In this document: positions 1 through 7,706 of the stretch, piece after piece
How positions within the stretch are numbered: the stretch's first letter is position 1
Layout of the letters: each line of letters starts with the position of its first letter
Source of the DNA: Flavisolibacter nicotianae
GTDB lineage: Bacteria > Bacteroidota > Bacteroidia > Chitinophagales > Chitinophagaceae
Direction of reading: 5' to 3'
DNA length: 64,000 nt
NCBI RefSeq assembly: GCF_003628535.1
Contig: NZ_RBCI01000007.1
Location: 1 to 64,000, forward strand
Program-made: the position numbers and the translations under genes
The notes under the pieces: model-generated
Told to the model about the DNA's origin: nothing
The model's input: the letters and a program-made list of their open reading frames with translations, nothing else
Databases searched by the model: none

Positions 1-31
1 TCGAGCGCTTCGACCTTCGATACATCGTAGA
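1..31 (-). repeat. palindromic element P1 (imperfect)
   Basis: Read on the minus strand this is a short palindrome followed by the box CGAAGCGCTCGA. The arms CTTCGAT and ATCGTAG differ at one position, so the stem is imperfect. The same arrangement is found at 3740-3770. It belongs to a family with further copies at 2665, 2789, 2911, 4218 and 15857. Confidence 0.7.
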
Positions 32-108
32 TGAAGGGAGCAGTAGGATAGCTGACCGGACGATTGTCGAACACCATCACTCAAAATGGTCCTTAGTATA
101 AATATCGC
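1..108. repeat. 108-bp direct repeat, copy 1
   Basis: This stretch matches 3740-3847 in the same orientation with only three substitutions seen by eye. It may extend left of the window. It starts with the palindromic element described separately. Together with copy 2 it brackets a 3.7-kb segment holding an intact and a truncated lactonase gene, as expected of a duplication or mobile-unit boundary. No coding function is apparent in it. Confidence 0.9.
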
Positions 109-112
109 AAAA

Positions 113-304
113 TCAATATTTTAACTGACAAAACATGATCAATTCTTGTAATAAGGTGTTCGATAACTGTTCGGTCAGCTCCACCTGACGGCCGAAGGAG
201 AAGGGTGTCGGATCATTGTTAAAATCCCAACAGTGTAAGAGGTAGGAAGTTATTGCTCGGGTGCGTTCTTCTTTTGTTTGGGAGATTGCTTCCTGACGAA
301 GCAA
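113..304 (-). CDS. small hypothetical protein, doubtful
   Basis: A 63-residue reading frame, hydrophilic, with no motif I recognise. It lies directly beside the 108-bp repeat in a remnant-rich region, so it may be the tail of a decayed gene. Its residue composition (Glu/Gln/Thr/Leu) is protein-like, but there is no start signal or partner gene to support it. Confidence 0.25.
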   Translation of the reverse strand: MLRQEAISQTKEERTRAITSYLLHCWDFNNDPTPFSFGRQVELTEQLSNTLLQELIMFCQLKY

Positions 305-366
305 TCTGTGCCTCGCCCCAACTCCTCTAGAGTGACCAGCTTTTCTGGTGAGCTGCTTGTTATCCG

Positions 367-561
367 CTATTTCCTTTTGCGGTTTTTAAATACCTGCCAG
401 GAGGGTGAATGACCGCAAACAGTGATCGAACATGGACAAGGAAGACCGTCACAGAGATAGATGAAATCAGCGTTTTGCTGATAAACGATCATCAAACTTC
501 TCAGAAGCGGTTCAAGAGCTGGTCGATGGTCTCTGTCTCTCCCGGGAATCGAATCAGACAA
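367..561 (-). CDS. small hypothetical protein, doubtful
   Basis: A 64-residue frame on the minus strand. The central part has a cysteine cluster, with Cys-x-Cys inside LPCPCS. I do not recognise a family. It could be a decayed fragment, like the other remnants in this part of the island. Confidence 0.2.
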   Translation of the reverse strand: MSDSIPGRDRDHRPALEPLLRSLMIVYQQNADFIYLCDGLPCPCSITVCGHSPSWQVFKNRKRK

Positions 562-603
562 GGGCTTCGTTATTCAATTATTTTGTAATTTAATAGAGGC
601 AGG

Positions 604-927
604 TTAAAACGGCGCTTCTGAGTTGAGGGAAAACTGTTCAACTGGCTGGTTCCACTTTCGCCTTGGAATGTCATCGGAAGGTGGAGGGGCGTCATTGTCC
701 AAATTTCCTTGGGCTGCAGCAAGGTGCTTCGGCTCAATCAGTGAGACGAAGGAAGCGTAACCCTGTCTTTTCTGCCAAGGAGGAGTGCCTGCATATGATT
801 CGCGTTGAGAAAACTGTTTGGCAAGAAGCGACGTAAATAAGAGAAGTGCAAATTTGTGCTTTAAGGCGCGTCGGCCCAGAGGAACTGCAGGTGATGCATG
901 CTGATCTCTCGTCGGCATGCCCCACAC
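604..927 (-). CDS. small hypothetical protein, doubtful
   Basis: A 107-residue frame. Residues about 22-36 are hydrophobic (KFALLLFTSLL), which could be a signal or membrane segment if translation begins nearby. The rest is polar and Pro-rich. No family is recognised and no operon partner is present. Length and composition are the only support. Confidence 0.25.
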   Translation of the reverse strand: MWGMPTRDQHASPAVPLGRRALKHKFALLLFTSLLAKQFSQRESYAGTPPWQKRQGYASFVSLIEPKHLAAAQGNLDNDAPPPSDDIPRRKWNQPVEQFSLNSEAPF

Positions 928-1077
928 GACCCCTTAAAACCACTGGATTTTACTCCTGAATCTGAAATCTTTTACACGGCGTAGACATTGATCGTCCTTG
1001 TGCAAACCACATGCTTTCTCTCTGCCCTGGAAGACCAAACAGGCATTGACAATTTTCCTCACTCAAAAACAAATTGT

Positions 1078-2241
1078 ATGAAAAAGAGCAGGTATTTTCT
1101 GGCCCTTGCGGTCGCGGGTTCATCTTTGGTTTTCTCCTGTAAAAAAGAAACAATGAGTACGCCTGCCAATGAAGCGCTGGCCGCAAAAGCAGGCAAAAGC
1201 GAAGGGGCCAAAGAAAAGACAAGCGTCGGCTATGTGTACACCTTGAGCAATGAAGTGGCAGCAAACAGGGTGTTAGCCTTTTCCCGTTCGGTGACAGGCA
1301 CGCTAACATATGAAGCTGCCTATGCAACGGGGGGGAGTGGAACCGGGAGTGGTTTGGGGAGTCAGGGGGCGATCACGTTATCGGCGGATAGGCATATTTT
1401 GCTAGCGGTCAATGCCGCAAGCAACTCGGTCAGTTCTTTCACTGTTTCAGACGGCGGTGATCTTCGATGGCAATCGACGGTGCCATCCGGTGGTGTTTTG
1501 CCGGTAAGCGTTGCGGTATACAGGAACTTGGTTTATGTGGTGAATGCCGGTGGAAGCGGGAACATCTCTGGCTTTACCCTTGATGCCGGTGGAAGCTTAG
1601 AGCCGCTTTCAGGTTCTGCCAGGCCGTTGAGTTCGTCAGGCGCTGGGCCGGCAGAAATCGCTTTTGCAAGGGAGGGGAAAGGGGTGGTGATCACAGAAAA
1701 AGCGGCCAATACCATTCTCAGTTATACCATTGACGGAGACGGTACCCCGGGTACAATACACACGCTCCCATCTGCCAATGCCACCCCGTTTGGCTTTGCC
1801 GTTGGCACCAATGGGCTGCTTTATGTTTCTGAAGCCGGCGGTTCACCTGGCAGTAGTTCGGTTTCTGCTTACCGGGTTGATGAGGAGGGGGTGATTACGT
1901 TGCTGGACGGTCCGGTATCGGCAGGCCAAACAGCCGCTTGCTGGGTGGTGCTCACAAACAACGGGAAATATGCCTATGCAACGAATGCCGGTAGCAGTAC
2001 TGTCTCTTCTTTTCTTGCCGGCCATGGTGGTTCTTTACAGGTAGCAAGAGCGGTTGCTGCCAATACAAAGATCAGTGGGCCCATTGATGCCGCCTTAAGC
2101 AATAATTCCAAATACTTGTATGTGCTGAATTCCAGAAGTCAAAGCATTAGTGCCTTCTCGGTCGATCACGACAGTGGCCTTGGTTTTCTGCAAAATCTTG
2201 GTGGTCTTCCCGTGAGCGCTGTTGGATTGGCTGCTAAATAA
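1078..2241 (+). CDS. lactonase/YVTN-type beta-propeller lipoprotein
   Basis: A 387-residue protein. The chosen ATG gives a clean lipoprotein signal: Lys-Lys, a hydrophobic stretch, then LVFSC with Cys21 as the lipidation site. An upstream in-frame start would add 30 residues and spoil the signal. After a low-complexity linker (to about residue 50) come repeated blades with motifs such as YVVNAG, YVSEAGG and YATNAGS. These are typical of seven-bladed propellers of the lactonase (6-phosphogluconolactonase-like) and YVTN families. Such lipoproteins sit on the periplasmic or outer-membrane face; substrate and enzymatic activity cannot be told. It is the only clearly intact gene between the two 108-bp repeats, and a truncated lactonase gene lies 0.9 kb downstream. 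Confidence 0.8.
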   Translation: MKKSRYFLALAVAGSSLVFSCKKETMSTPANEALAAKAGKSEGAKEKTSVGYVYTLSNEVAANRVLAFSRSVTGTLTYEAAYATGGSGTGSGLGSQGAITLSADRHILLAVNAASNSVSSFTVSDGGDLRWQSTVPSGGVLPVSVAVYRNLVYVVNAGGSGNISGFTLDAGGSLEPLSGSARPLSSSGAGPAEIAFAREGKGVVITEKAANTILSYTIDGDGTPGTIHTLPSANATPFGFAVGTNGLLYVSEAGGSPGSSSVSAYRVDEEGVITLLDGPVSAGQTAACWVVLTNNGKYAYATNAGSSTVSSFLAGHGGSLQVARAVAANTKISGPIDAALSNNSKYLYVLNSRSQSISAFSVDHDSGLGFLQNLGGLPVSAVGLAAK

Positions 2242-2434
2242 AAAGTGGGGCTGCCTGGTGGTTATTCCCCGAGGCCATGAATAGCGGATCCTACTGATAC
2301 AAGGTTGACAACTTTGCTGACATACAGATTGCAAACAGCATTGTCAGGTAAGGGTTTTTACCGGGCAGTCTTTCAAAACTTTTTCAAGGACCAGGAATAT
2401 CAGCCGGGACACGGACACAAGGCGCACGCATCAC

Positions 2435-2624
2435 TGCAAGAGACCCGCTGACTTTGAAATGTACGCAGTGATTCCGCCGGGAGTCAAATTTTCAGAAGTA
2501 AGTAAATGCATATCAGTTATTTACGTATGCAAACTTTCGTCAGGTGACAGACCGGTGAACGAGTCACACTTTGGCTCGTTTCGGCCCGTTTTGAGAACTG
2601 CTGTAAAGATATACGGCTTTCTTT
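2435..2624. repeat. tRNA-derived repeat, diverged copy
   Basis: This aligns over about 180 bp with 3848-4037. Shared blocks include AAGTAAAT, TTACGTATGCAAA, GTGAACGAGTCAC and GGCCCGTTTTGAGAACT. The tRNA-like core is degraded here (GTGATTCCGCCGGGAGTC against GTGATCCCGCTGGGACTC). It probably marks an old integration or duplication event; that role is inference. Confidence 0.7.
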
Positions 2625-2664
2625 AAGCAAGATAGGCAAGGCTAAAACAATCGGTAATTTCGAT

Positions 2665-2709
2665 ACCTACGGTGTGTCGTAGGTCGAAGCGCTCGATTTG
2701 CCAAAGGTG
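2665..2709 (+). repeat. palindromic element P2
   Basis: Perfect 7-bp arms ACCTACG and CGTAGGT around a 6-nt centre, followed by CGAAGCGCTCGATT and GCCAAAGGTG. Compared with P4, the fourth stem pair is A-T instead of T-A, and both arms change together. Confidence 0.8.
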
Positions 2710-2788
2710 CTGAATCTGATAGAAAGAACAACTGAGATAACGTATTCAATCTTTTGCTTTGACTTTCAGTAAAGGGACTTGATAGCTG

Positions 2789-2834
2789 ACCTTCGGTACA
2801 CCGAAGATCACATCGCTCGATTTTGCCATTGGTG
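2789..2834 (+). repeat. palindromic element P3
   Basis: Arms CTTCGGT and ACCGAAG around a 2-nt centre, then CACATCGCTCGATTTTGCC and a GGTG end. Relative to P4 the eighth stem pair is G-C instead of A-T, again changed in both arms. This is a compensatory substitution. Confidence 0.8.
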
Positions 2835-2910
2835 TTTAGTAAAATGAAGTTTCCGTATTCAACAATTTGCTGTGCTGTCTATAGGTTGCCGCGCAGAATA
2901 GTGTACATCC

Positions 2911-2957
2911 ACCTTCGATAGATCGAAGGTCACATCGCTCGATTCAGCCAATGATGG
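2911..2957 (+). repeat. palindromic element P4
   Basis: Perfect 9-bp arms ACCTTCGAT and ATCGAAGGT around AG, followed by CACATCGCTCGATT and GCCAATGATGG. This is the most regular copy together with the one at 15857-15889. Confidence 0.85.
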
Positions 2958-3095
2958 AAATGGATAGGAGAGAAGTGGAATGGGATTTTCGGTGACTTGT
3001 TGGGTTAAACTTACTTTGTAGCCGTTTCGTAACCCCTGTTCTGATTGAATTGAAAAATAAAATTGCTATACCGAACTTTCTTTTGCAAACCTAAA

Positions 3096-3665
3096 TCACT
3101 GGCAATTTTTCATTTTCAAACAAGTCGGTTCTGGTATGCTGATTTGGATACCAGTAGTTGTAAATATTCCTGTTCGGTTGTTTCGTTTGAAAACAACAAC
3201 ATTGTCACTTTCCTGGTTGGCAACCAATAAAAATTTACCAGAAGGATCAAGGGTGAAGTTCCGCGGCACTTTGCCCAGGGTGGACTGGTAACCCATGTTT
3301 TTCAGTTTTCCGGACGGAGAAATAGAGAAGATAGCAATGTTGTTTTCGTTGGCTCGGTTGGAGACGTACAGGAATTTTCCGTCAGGCGGAATGTGAATAT
3401 CGGCTGCCCCGAACGGTGCTTTCGCCCCTTCCGGATGAGTAAAAATCTGCTGCAGGGAATCGAATCTCCCGGTGGTTTTGTCGTAGTTGTAAACAACTAC
3501 GGCGCCTGCCATTTCTTCCACGAGATAAGCATATTTTCCATTTGGGTGAAATGTGAGATGGCGAGGACCGCTTCCCGGGACAACTTTTGTGAACGGTGCA
3601 GTTGCCGGAACCAGCCGTTTTGTCTCTGTTGGCTGAAATGCATACGCCATCACCTTATCGGTACC
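3096..3665 (-). pseudogene. 5'-truncated lactonase-family gene
   Basis: The product would be the C-terminal half (about 190 residues) of a lactonase-family beta-propeller. Blade motifs are clear: GPRHLTFHPNGKYAYLVEE, FLYVSNRAN and PRNFTLDPSGKFLLVANQ. The end GIQISIPEPTCLK fits the usual C-terminus. The conserved GTDKVMAY, normally in mid-protein, sits at the very start. Reading upstream, the frame meets TAG right before this motif, so the N-terminal half is missing. The break lies about 75 bp from the second 108-bp repeat. Translation from the internal GTG (3653) would give an incomplete propeller, so I call it a pseudogene. Confidence 0.8.
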
Positions 3666-3739
3666 CTAGCTAGGTACGGAGTATCGATTTTTAATTCCAC
3701 TTAGTACTATGGCTTAAACCGCTTACATCAAAGGCGGAA

Positions 3740-3770
3740 TCGAGCGCTTCGACCTTCGATACATCGTAGA
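3740..3770 (-). repeat. palindromic element P5 (imperfect)
   Basis: Identical to P1 at 1-31 over the palindrome and its CGAAGCGCTCGA box (read on the minus strand). It forms the left end of the second 108-bp repeat. Confidence 0.75.
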
Positions 3771-3847
3771 TGAAAGGAGCAGTAGGATAGCTGACAGGAC
3801 GATTGTCGAACACCATCACTCAAAATGGCCCTTAGTATAAATATCGC
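3740..3847. repeat. 108-bp direct repeat, copy 2
   Basis: Same orientation as 1-108, with three substitutions (GAAGGG/GAAAGG, ACCGG/ACAGG, GGTCC/GGCCC). It begins with a palindromic element and is joined at its right end directly to the tRNA-derived repeat at 3848. The first copy is followed by unrelated sequence. Confidence 0.9.
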
Positions 3848-4037
3848 TGCAAGGGATTGACTGATTTTGAAACTTACTCTGTGATCCCGCTGGGACTCGA
3901 GCTTTCGACAATAAGTAAATATTTATCAGCAACTTACGTATGCAAATATTCAACAGGTGACAAACCAGTGAACGAGTCACGCTTTGGGTCGTTTTGGCCC
4001 GTTTTGAGAACTAAAGCAAAGATAATCGGGTTCTTTT
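3848..4037. repeat. tRNA-derived repeat, left copy (att-like)
   Basis: The first 53 bases (3848-3900) match 15775-15827 with one mismatch and in the same orientation. Read on the minus strand the shared core contains TTCGAGTCCCAGCGGGATCACA. That is the T-loop, T-stem and acceptor 3' strand expected of a tRNA gene end, followed by GTAAGT. The rest aligns with 2435-2624. A tRNA-3'-end core repeated directly at both ends of a gene block is the usual look of attachment sites of tyrosine-recombinase elements. The frame that can be read through it is not a gene. Confidence 0.75.
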
Positions 4038-4217
4038 ATGTAAAAAGACGGTAGGATAAAATCTTCCCAGAAATAGAAAACCTTCGATACAACGTAGTAT
4101 TCATATGAGAGTTGCTCATGTTTTATCGCTAATATCTCCAGTAGCATTCGTGACCAGGCTTCTTTCCCGAATGATTAAGTTGCTGGTTTCGTGCAATATG
4201 CGGTATGGATATATAGG

Positions 4218-4247
4218 AGGTGACATCGCTCGATTTTGCCAATGGTG
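4218..4247 (+). repeat. palindromic element P6 (half copy)
   Basis: Only the right part of the family is present: AGGTGACATCGCTCGATT, then TTGCC and AATGGTG. The left palindrome arm is missing. It borders the ISL3 transposase fragment on its C-terminal side, so it may mark where that gene was cut. Confidence 0.65.
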
Positions 4248-4264
4248 TTTTAAAGCTAGAAACT

Positions 4265-4439
4265 TCAGTACTCTACAACTTGCCTTGTTATGCACATGGT
4301 TAGAAAACTGATTGCAAAGTGGGCAGCGGCATCGCTTCGAGCGGCTTTCCATGACAAGGGTAACTACGCCTTTTTTGACGTCTGCGTGGCGGAGGGTAAA
4401 ATGACCGGCTTGTAAATTCAACAATTGGCACAAGATCAT
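4265..4439 (-). pseudogene. ISL3-type transposase, N-terminal fragment
   Basis: From the ATG at 4439 the product has a hydrophobic start and then a zinc-binding region CRCPLC followed by SNHVH. This resembles the N-terminal zinc finger of ISL3-family transposases, which bind the element's ends. Only about 60 residues look homologous. The DDE catalytic domain is absent, and the frame runs into a palindromic repeat. It is a remnant of an insertion sequence and cannot be active. Confidence 0.65.
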
Positions 4440-4593
4440 AGCAAGCGTGTAGAAATGCAAGCTACTGAGCCGTCCAGCTATGACGCAAGCCGCTTTGCGG
4501 AATGTGTTTTTGTATGAAATTGCACTTGGTATACCATTAATCTTCCATCCAAAGTGAAGAAGAACCAACTTTATCGGCGCGTACAGTACCATA

Positions 4594-5532
4594 TCAAACC
4601 AATTCGAATACTACGCCCTCTCTTGGAAGAACCCATTTTTGCGAGCTCAATTTGTAATAGCCCTTCCCCTTGTCATTATTTTCATCACAATCGTCGCCAA
4701 TTCCATACAATTCTCTGTTTATACTCAATTCGGCAGGATAGCGTACAGTCAAAGTAATTCCTCTAGACGGATGCCCCATACGCCAGGCCCAAAATTTGTT
4801 CGTCGCGGCAATAGTTTCAATTGTTAGTTTGATTTTTAGGTCGTCAAAATGAATGTACTTCTCCAGAGAAAAGTTGATACCGCCGGTTTTGGTAACACCA
4901 GTTTTCTTCAAATCGTCATATGAAAACTCGTCAAAACCGCCCGGTATGGCTATATGTTCAAGTCTAAGTTTTATATCCATTACTGTTTCAACCTCACCTT
5001 CGTTAGGATCCCAGCCCAGGTATTCTTGAATTCTGCCTTTATTGGCTTTACAATTCCAGGTTAGTATCTCTACAGATTTTACCCGGTCTTTCTTATCGAC
5101 GTCTGGGTACTCAATTCGTCTATCTGACACGAGATTGATCCTGAAAGGGGAGGCAACAAATCTTTGGACATTTTGTTGAAAATACTGCAGGAAGCCATCT
5201 CTGCCACCAATGTCATCATTTTTTTAGAAAGCTTTTAATATGTCTGTTTGTAGGTTTATCAGTTCATCTTGCGAGAGATTTCCCAGGTACTTACGATCAA
5301 TAACAATTTCGGTCAGCCTTTCTTTGAAGTAGTCAACCCAATGACTTGTTTCAACAAGAATACTCAGTACTCCAATCACTATGAAACCGATCCCAATGTG
5401 CCCTACAAGATTTATAAAGAAACTTACGACAGGAACTTCATGATATTTCTCCTCCAATAATGTTGCAAATGACAATAGTATGAAGCCAATTAGTGAAAAT
5501 ATAATTGCCCCTCTTTTGCTCGATTTTCTCAT
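4594..5532 (-). pseudogene. membrane-anchored hypothetical, broken by in-frame TAA
   Basis: Two pieces lie in the same frame, separated by a TAA at 5224-5226. The first (102 residues from 5532) has two membrane helices, about residues 9-25 and 34-60, then a cytosolic stretch ending TDILKAF. Past the stop the frame stays open (KNDDIGGRDGF, LQYFQQNVQRFV, FRINLVSDRRIEYPD) to 4594, adding about 209 residues with no other stop. The joined protein would be about 312 residues. A single change in the codon (for example GAA, CAA or AAA to TAA) explains the break. The first piece might still be made; a start for the second exists at GTG 5130. I do not recognise the family. A sequencing error cannot be excluded. 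Confidence 0.7.
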
Positions 5533-5659
5533 AAATTAGGTTTGCGGTCTGATATTAACCCAAAACATCACCGAAAGCAATAACCCGAAAAGAGTATTTT
5601 TTAAAAGGTTTTAGATATTGGATGAAGCCTAGCTGGATGTCACCGTGACAAGCAAGGGA

Positions 5660-5935
5660 TTGGTTCAGTCCTGGAGATTGCCAAGGAAATCAAGCGCCGC
5701 GTCATCGAAGAGTTGGAGCAACCACCTCCGTGGGTGTCTCCATCAATAAGTTTCTCGCCAAGGTTGCCTCTGATCTGCAAAAGCCAGACGGTTTTAGCTT
5801 CATCGGAACCTCCAAAGTCGAAGCCTTTAAGGAAGCGCTGACTGTCGAAAAGTTCTTTGGGATGGGAAGGGTCACTGCTGCAAAGATGAAAGTCTTGGGC
5901 AAGCACACCGGCGCCAATGTCAAAAAGTTTCGAAA
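5660..5935 (+). pseudogene. DNA polymerase IV (dinB) internal fragment
   Basis: From about 5728 the frame reads GVSINKFLAKVASD, then KPDGFSFI, FFGMGRVTAAKM and LGKHTGA. This is the conserved palm/little-finger junction of Y-family DNA polymerase IV. The preceding polymerase segment (LEIAKEIKRRVIEEL) is recognisable at 5668-5712 but in another frame, so a frameshift lies between about 5715 and 5730. Both the N-terminal catalytic part and the C-terminus are missing. It is a dead fragment near the left side of the island cargo. Confidence 0.75.
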
Positions 5936-5974
5936 ACTGAACTCGTAACAGCTTTTAGAGAGAAATGGCTCTTT

Positions 5975-7264
5975 TCACCATTCCATTCCGGAGCTGAAAT
6001 ATGAAGATTGTAAACTTGGGATCACATAGTTGACATGCCCCTTGATTGTACCATTGGAAGAAAGCCATTCTTCACCAACGATTTGTTCATGGTGATCATA
6101 ATAATCGATGTTCAGCCGGTTGCCTTGCAGGCTTAGCAAAGCGTATCCATTGTAGCCAAAAGGAGAACCCTGCTTCCGCCGGTTGTCCACAACAGCCAGT
6201 TTAGAAAACCCATTTTTTCCATTGTCCAATTTGAATGCCCTGTTGAATTCAATGGGCATGCCTCCATGACCAATGCAGCGGCAATAAGCCGCGACACCCC
6301 CGTTGATTTGAGCTTTGTGGTACATGGCAAACTTGTGCTCGTGACCAAAAAGCCATAGAATGGGTTTGTCGGTACCAAGTAGTTTTGCCAGTTGCTTAGC
6401 AGGTTGGGTAAACTCACCCTCACCTTTAAAAGCTGTGAGGTATTGATGATGCGTCAGCACAACAATGCCGCGTTTGTCATTAGGATGCAGTTTCACGTCT
6501 TTGTCCAACCAATGCATAAGCGCTTCTTCAAAGCGACAGTTGGGTGCTAGAAAAGGAATCAATTCCAGAAGAGGAATTTTACCAATCGAATTGTATCCAG
6601 TGTCAAGTCCCAGGATGCGCCAATGATCGTTTTCAAGACAGAAAAAAGAAGTTTGCTGTCCTTGGTAACTTCCGTCCGCCTTCCTCATGCCTAATGTTCG
6701 CAACAAGTCCCGGTAATAAGAAATCCCCCGCGCATACATCTCGTGATTGCCTAGTAGGGCAAAGCTGCCTTTGGAGCCTCTAATCCAGGGGCTATTCTCA
6801 CCAAGAAAGTTTGCAGCAATTTCTTTGGGTTCACCCACATAGTAAGTGTCGCCAATGTGTATCGTGAATTGGGGATCGTGAATATCATTCATGCGTTTGG
6901 CAAGGGCGCAAGATTCTTCCGTAAAAGTGGCCCAGTCGCTAAGGATGCCGATTTTTATAGTTTCGTCAGCGTCCAATCGATAAATGCCCTTAATTCCATC
7001 GCTGTAGGTTTGAAAGTCATGTCTTTCACCAAAACGATTGATGATATAAAACTTAAGCCAGTCCCACAGGCGTTCCATCATGAATTGTTTTAACAGGTGG
7101 AGTTTTCGACCGGCTGTGGTTTTAATGGCTCCCTGTTCTTGCAAAACATCAGTTTTTGTTTCCGATTTTTTTACCTCCGTTTTGAGGTGGTTGACAGCCA
7201 GGGACCGGCTTAGCCCAACATAATCATCGACACTTCTCTGTTTTATCGAAGAGGGTTGTTCCAT
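5975..7264 (-). CDS. calcineurin-like metallophosphoesterase
   Basis: A 429-residue phosphoesterase with the full metal-site signature: LSDWA near 108, HIGDTYY with Asp139, GNHE at 172-175, THHQY near 280 and FGHEHK near 310. Family members hydrolyse phosphomono- or diesters with two metal ions. The N-terminal 100 residues are an uncharacterised extension with no obvious signal peptide, so a cytoplasmic place is likely. The ATG at 7264 is preferred; one 16 codons upstream is possible. It reads in the same direction as the ceramidase gene 0.44 kb upstream. With a ceramidase next door a lipid phosphate is a tempting substrate, but that is inference. Confidence 0.85.
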   Translation of the reverse strand: MEQPSSIKQRSVDDYVGLSRSLAVNHLKTEVKKSETKTDVLQEQGAIKTTAGRKLHLLKQFMMERLWDWLKFYIINRFGERHDFQTYSDGIKGIYRLDADETIKIGILSDWATFTEESCALAKRMNDIHDPQFTIHIGDTYYVGEPKEIAANFLGENSPWIRGSKGSFALLGNHEMYARGISYYRDLLRTLGMRKADGSYQGQQTSFFCLENDHWRILGLDTGYNSIGKIPLLELIPFLAPNCRFEEALMHWLDKDVKLHPNDKRGIVVLTHHQYLTAFKGEGEFTQPAKQLAKLLGTDKPILWLFGHEHKFAMYHKAQINGGVAAYCRCIGHGGMPIEFNRAFKLDNGKNGFSKLAVVDNRRKQGSPFGYNGYALLSLQGNRLNIDYYDHHEQIVGEEWLSSNGTIKGHVNYVIPSLQSSYFSSGMEW

Positions 7265-7706
7265 TTGAAAAAGTTGATTTAAACATTGTAATGTGGTTGC
7301 CGTATTCAGCAAGGCACGAAAACGGTTGCTTTCAGGTAAGTACGTGATTGATTAACTAAGTGGTACCACACAGTAATGGTTATGCTACAGTACTCCGGCG
7401 GATAAAACAAAATATTATAAAAAATTAAATTATGCAATACCGTGAGAGAAGCAATTTGGAATGGATTGGACAACTTGAATGATGTATTTAATCTCTTGCC
7501 CATTTAGTTTTATAGTACTGGCATCATAATTAAATAATTTCAAGGCTGGAGTCTGTAAATGCACCTTCACCACTCTTCGTTGCGCATTCTGGGATTTGTA
7601 ATAAAGAATTAAAATAGCCTCTAACTAAGTAGTCTAAACAAATCCTGAAGTATGAAGAACTGACGCAATTATTATCCAACCATAGTGTAAACAACACATC
7701 CGCTGA
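7265..7706. other. intergenic region, nothing recognised
   Basis: About 440 bp between the ceramidase stop and the phosphoesterase start, both on the minus strand. It is AT-rich. One 65-codon frame exists but has no protein-like character. I see no clear terminator or repeat, so co-transcription of the two genes is possible but not shown. Confidence 0.5.

Larger units (their letters stand above)
2242..3095. other. gene-free, repeat-rich stretch
   Basis: No convincing gene is present. The stretch holds a diverged tRNA-derived repeat (2435-2624) and three palindromic elements (2665, 2789, 2911). The remaining sequence is AT-rich without recognisable coding signal. It separates the intact lactonase lipoprotein from the convergent truncated lactonase. 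Confidence 0.6.

Noticed and set aside
3857-4054. 65-codon frame on the plus strand
   Set aside because: It is a translation of the tRNA-derived repeat; a similar frame appears at the other copy by sequence identity, not by coding.
7306-7503. 65-codon frame on the minus strand upstream of the phosphoesterase
   Set aside because: Composition is not protein-like and no start signal is seen; it overlaps the upstream extension of the phosphoesterase frame.
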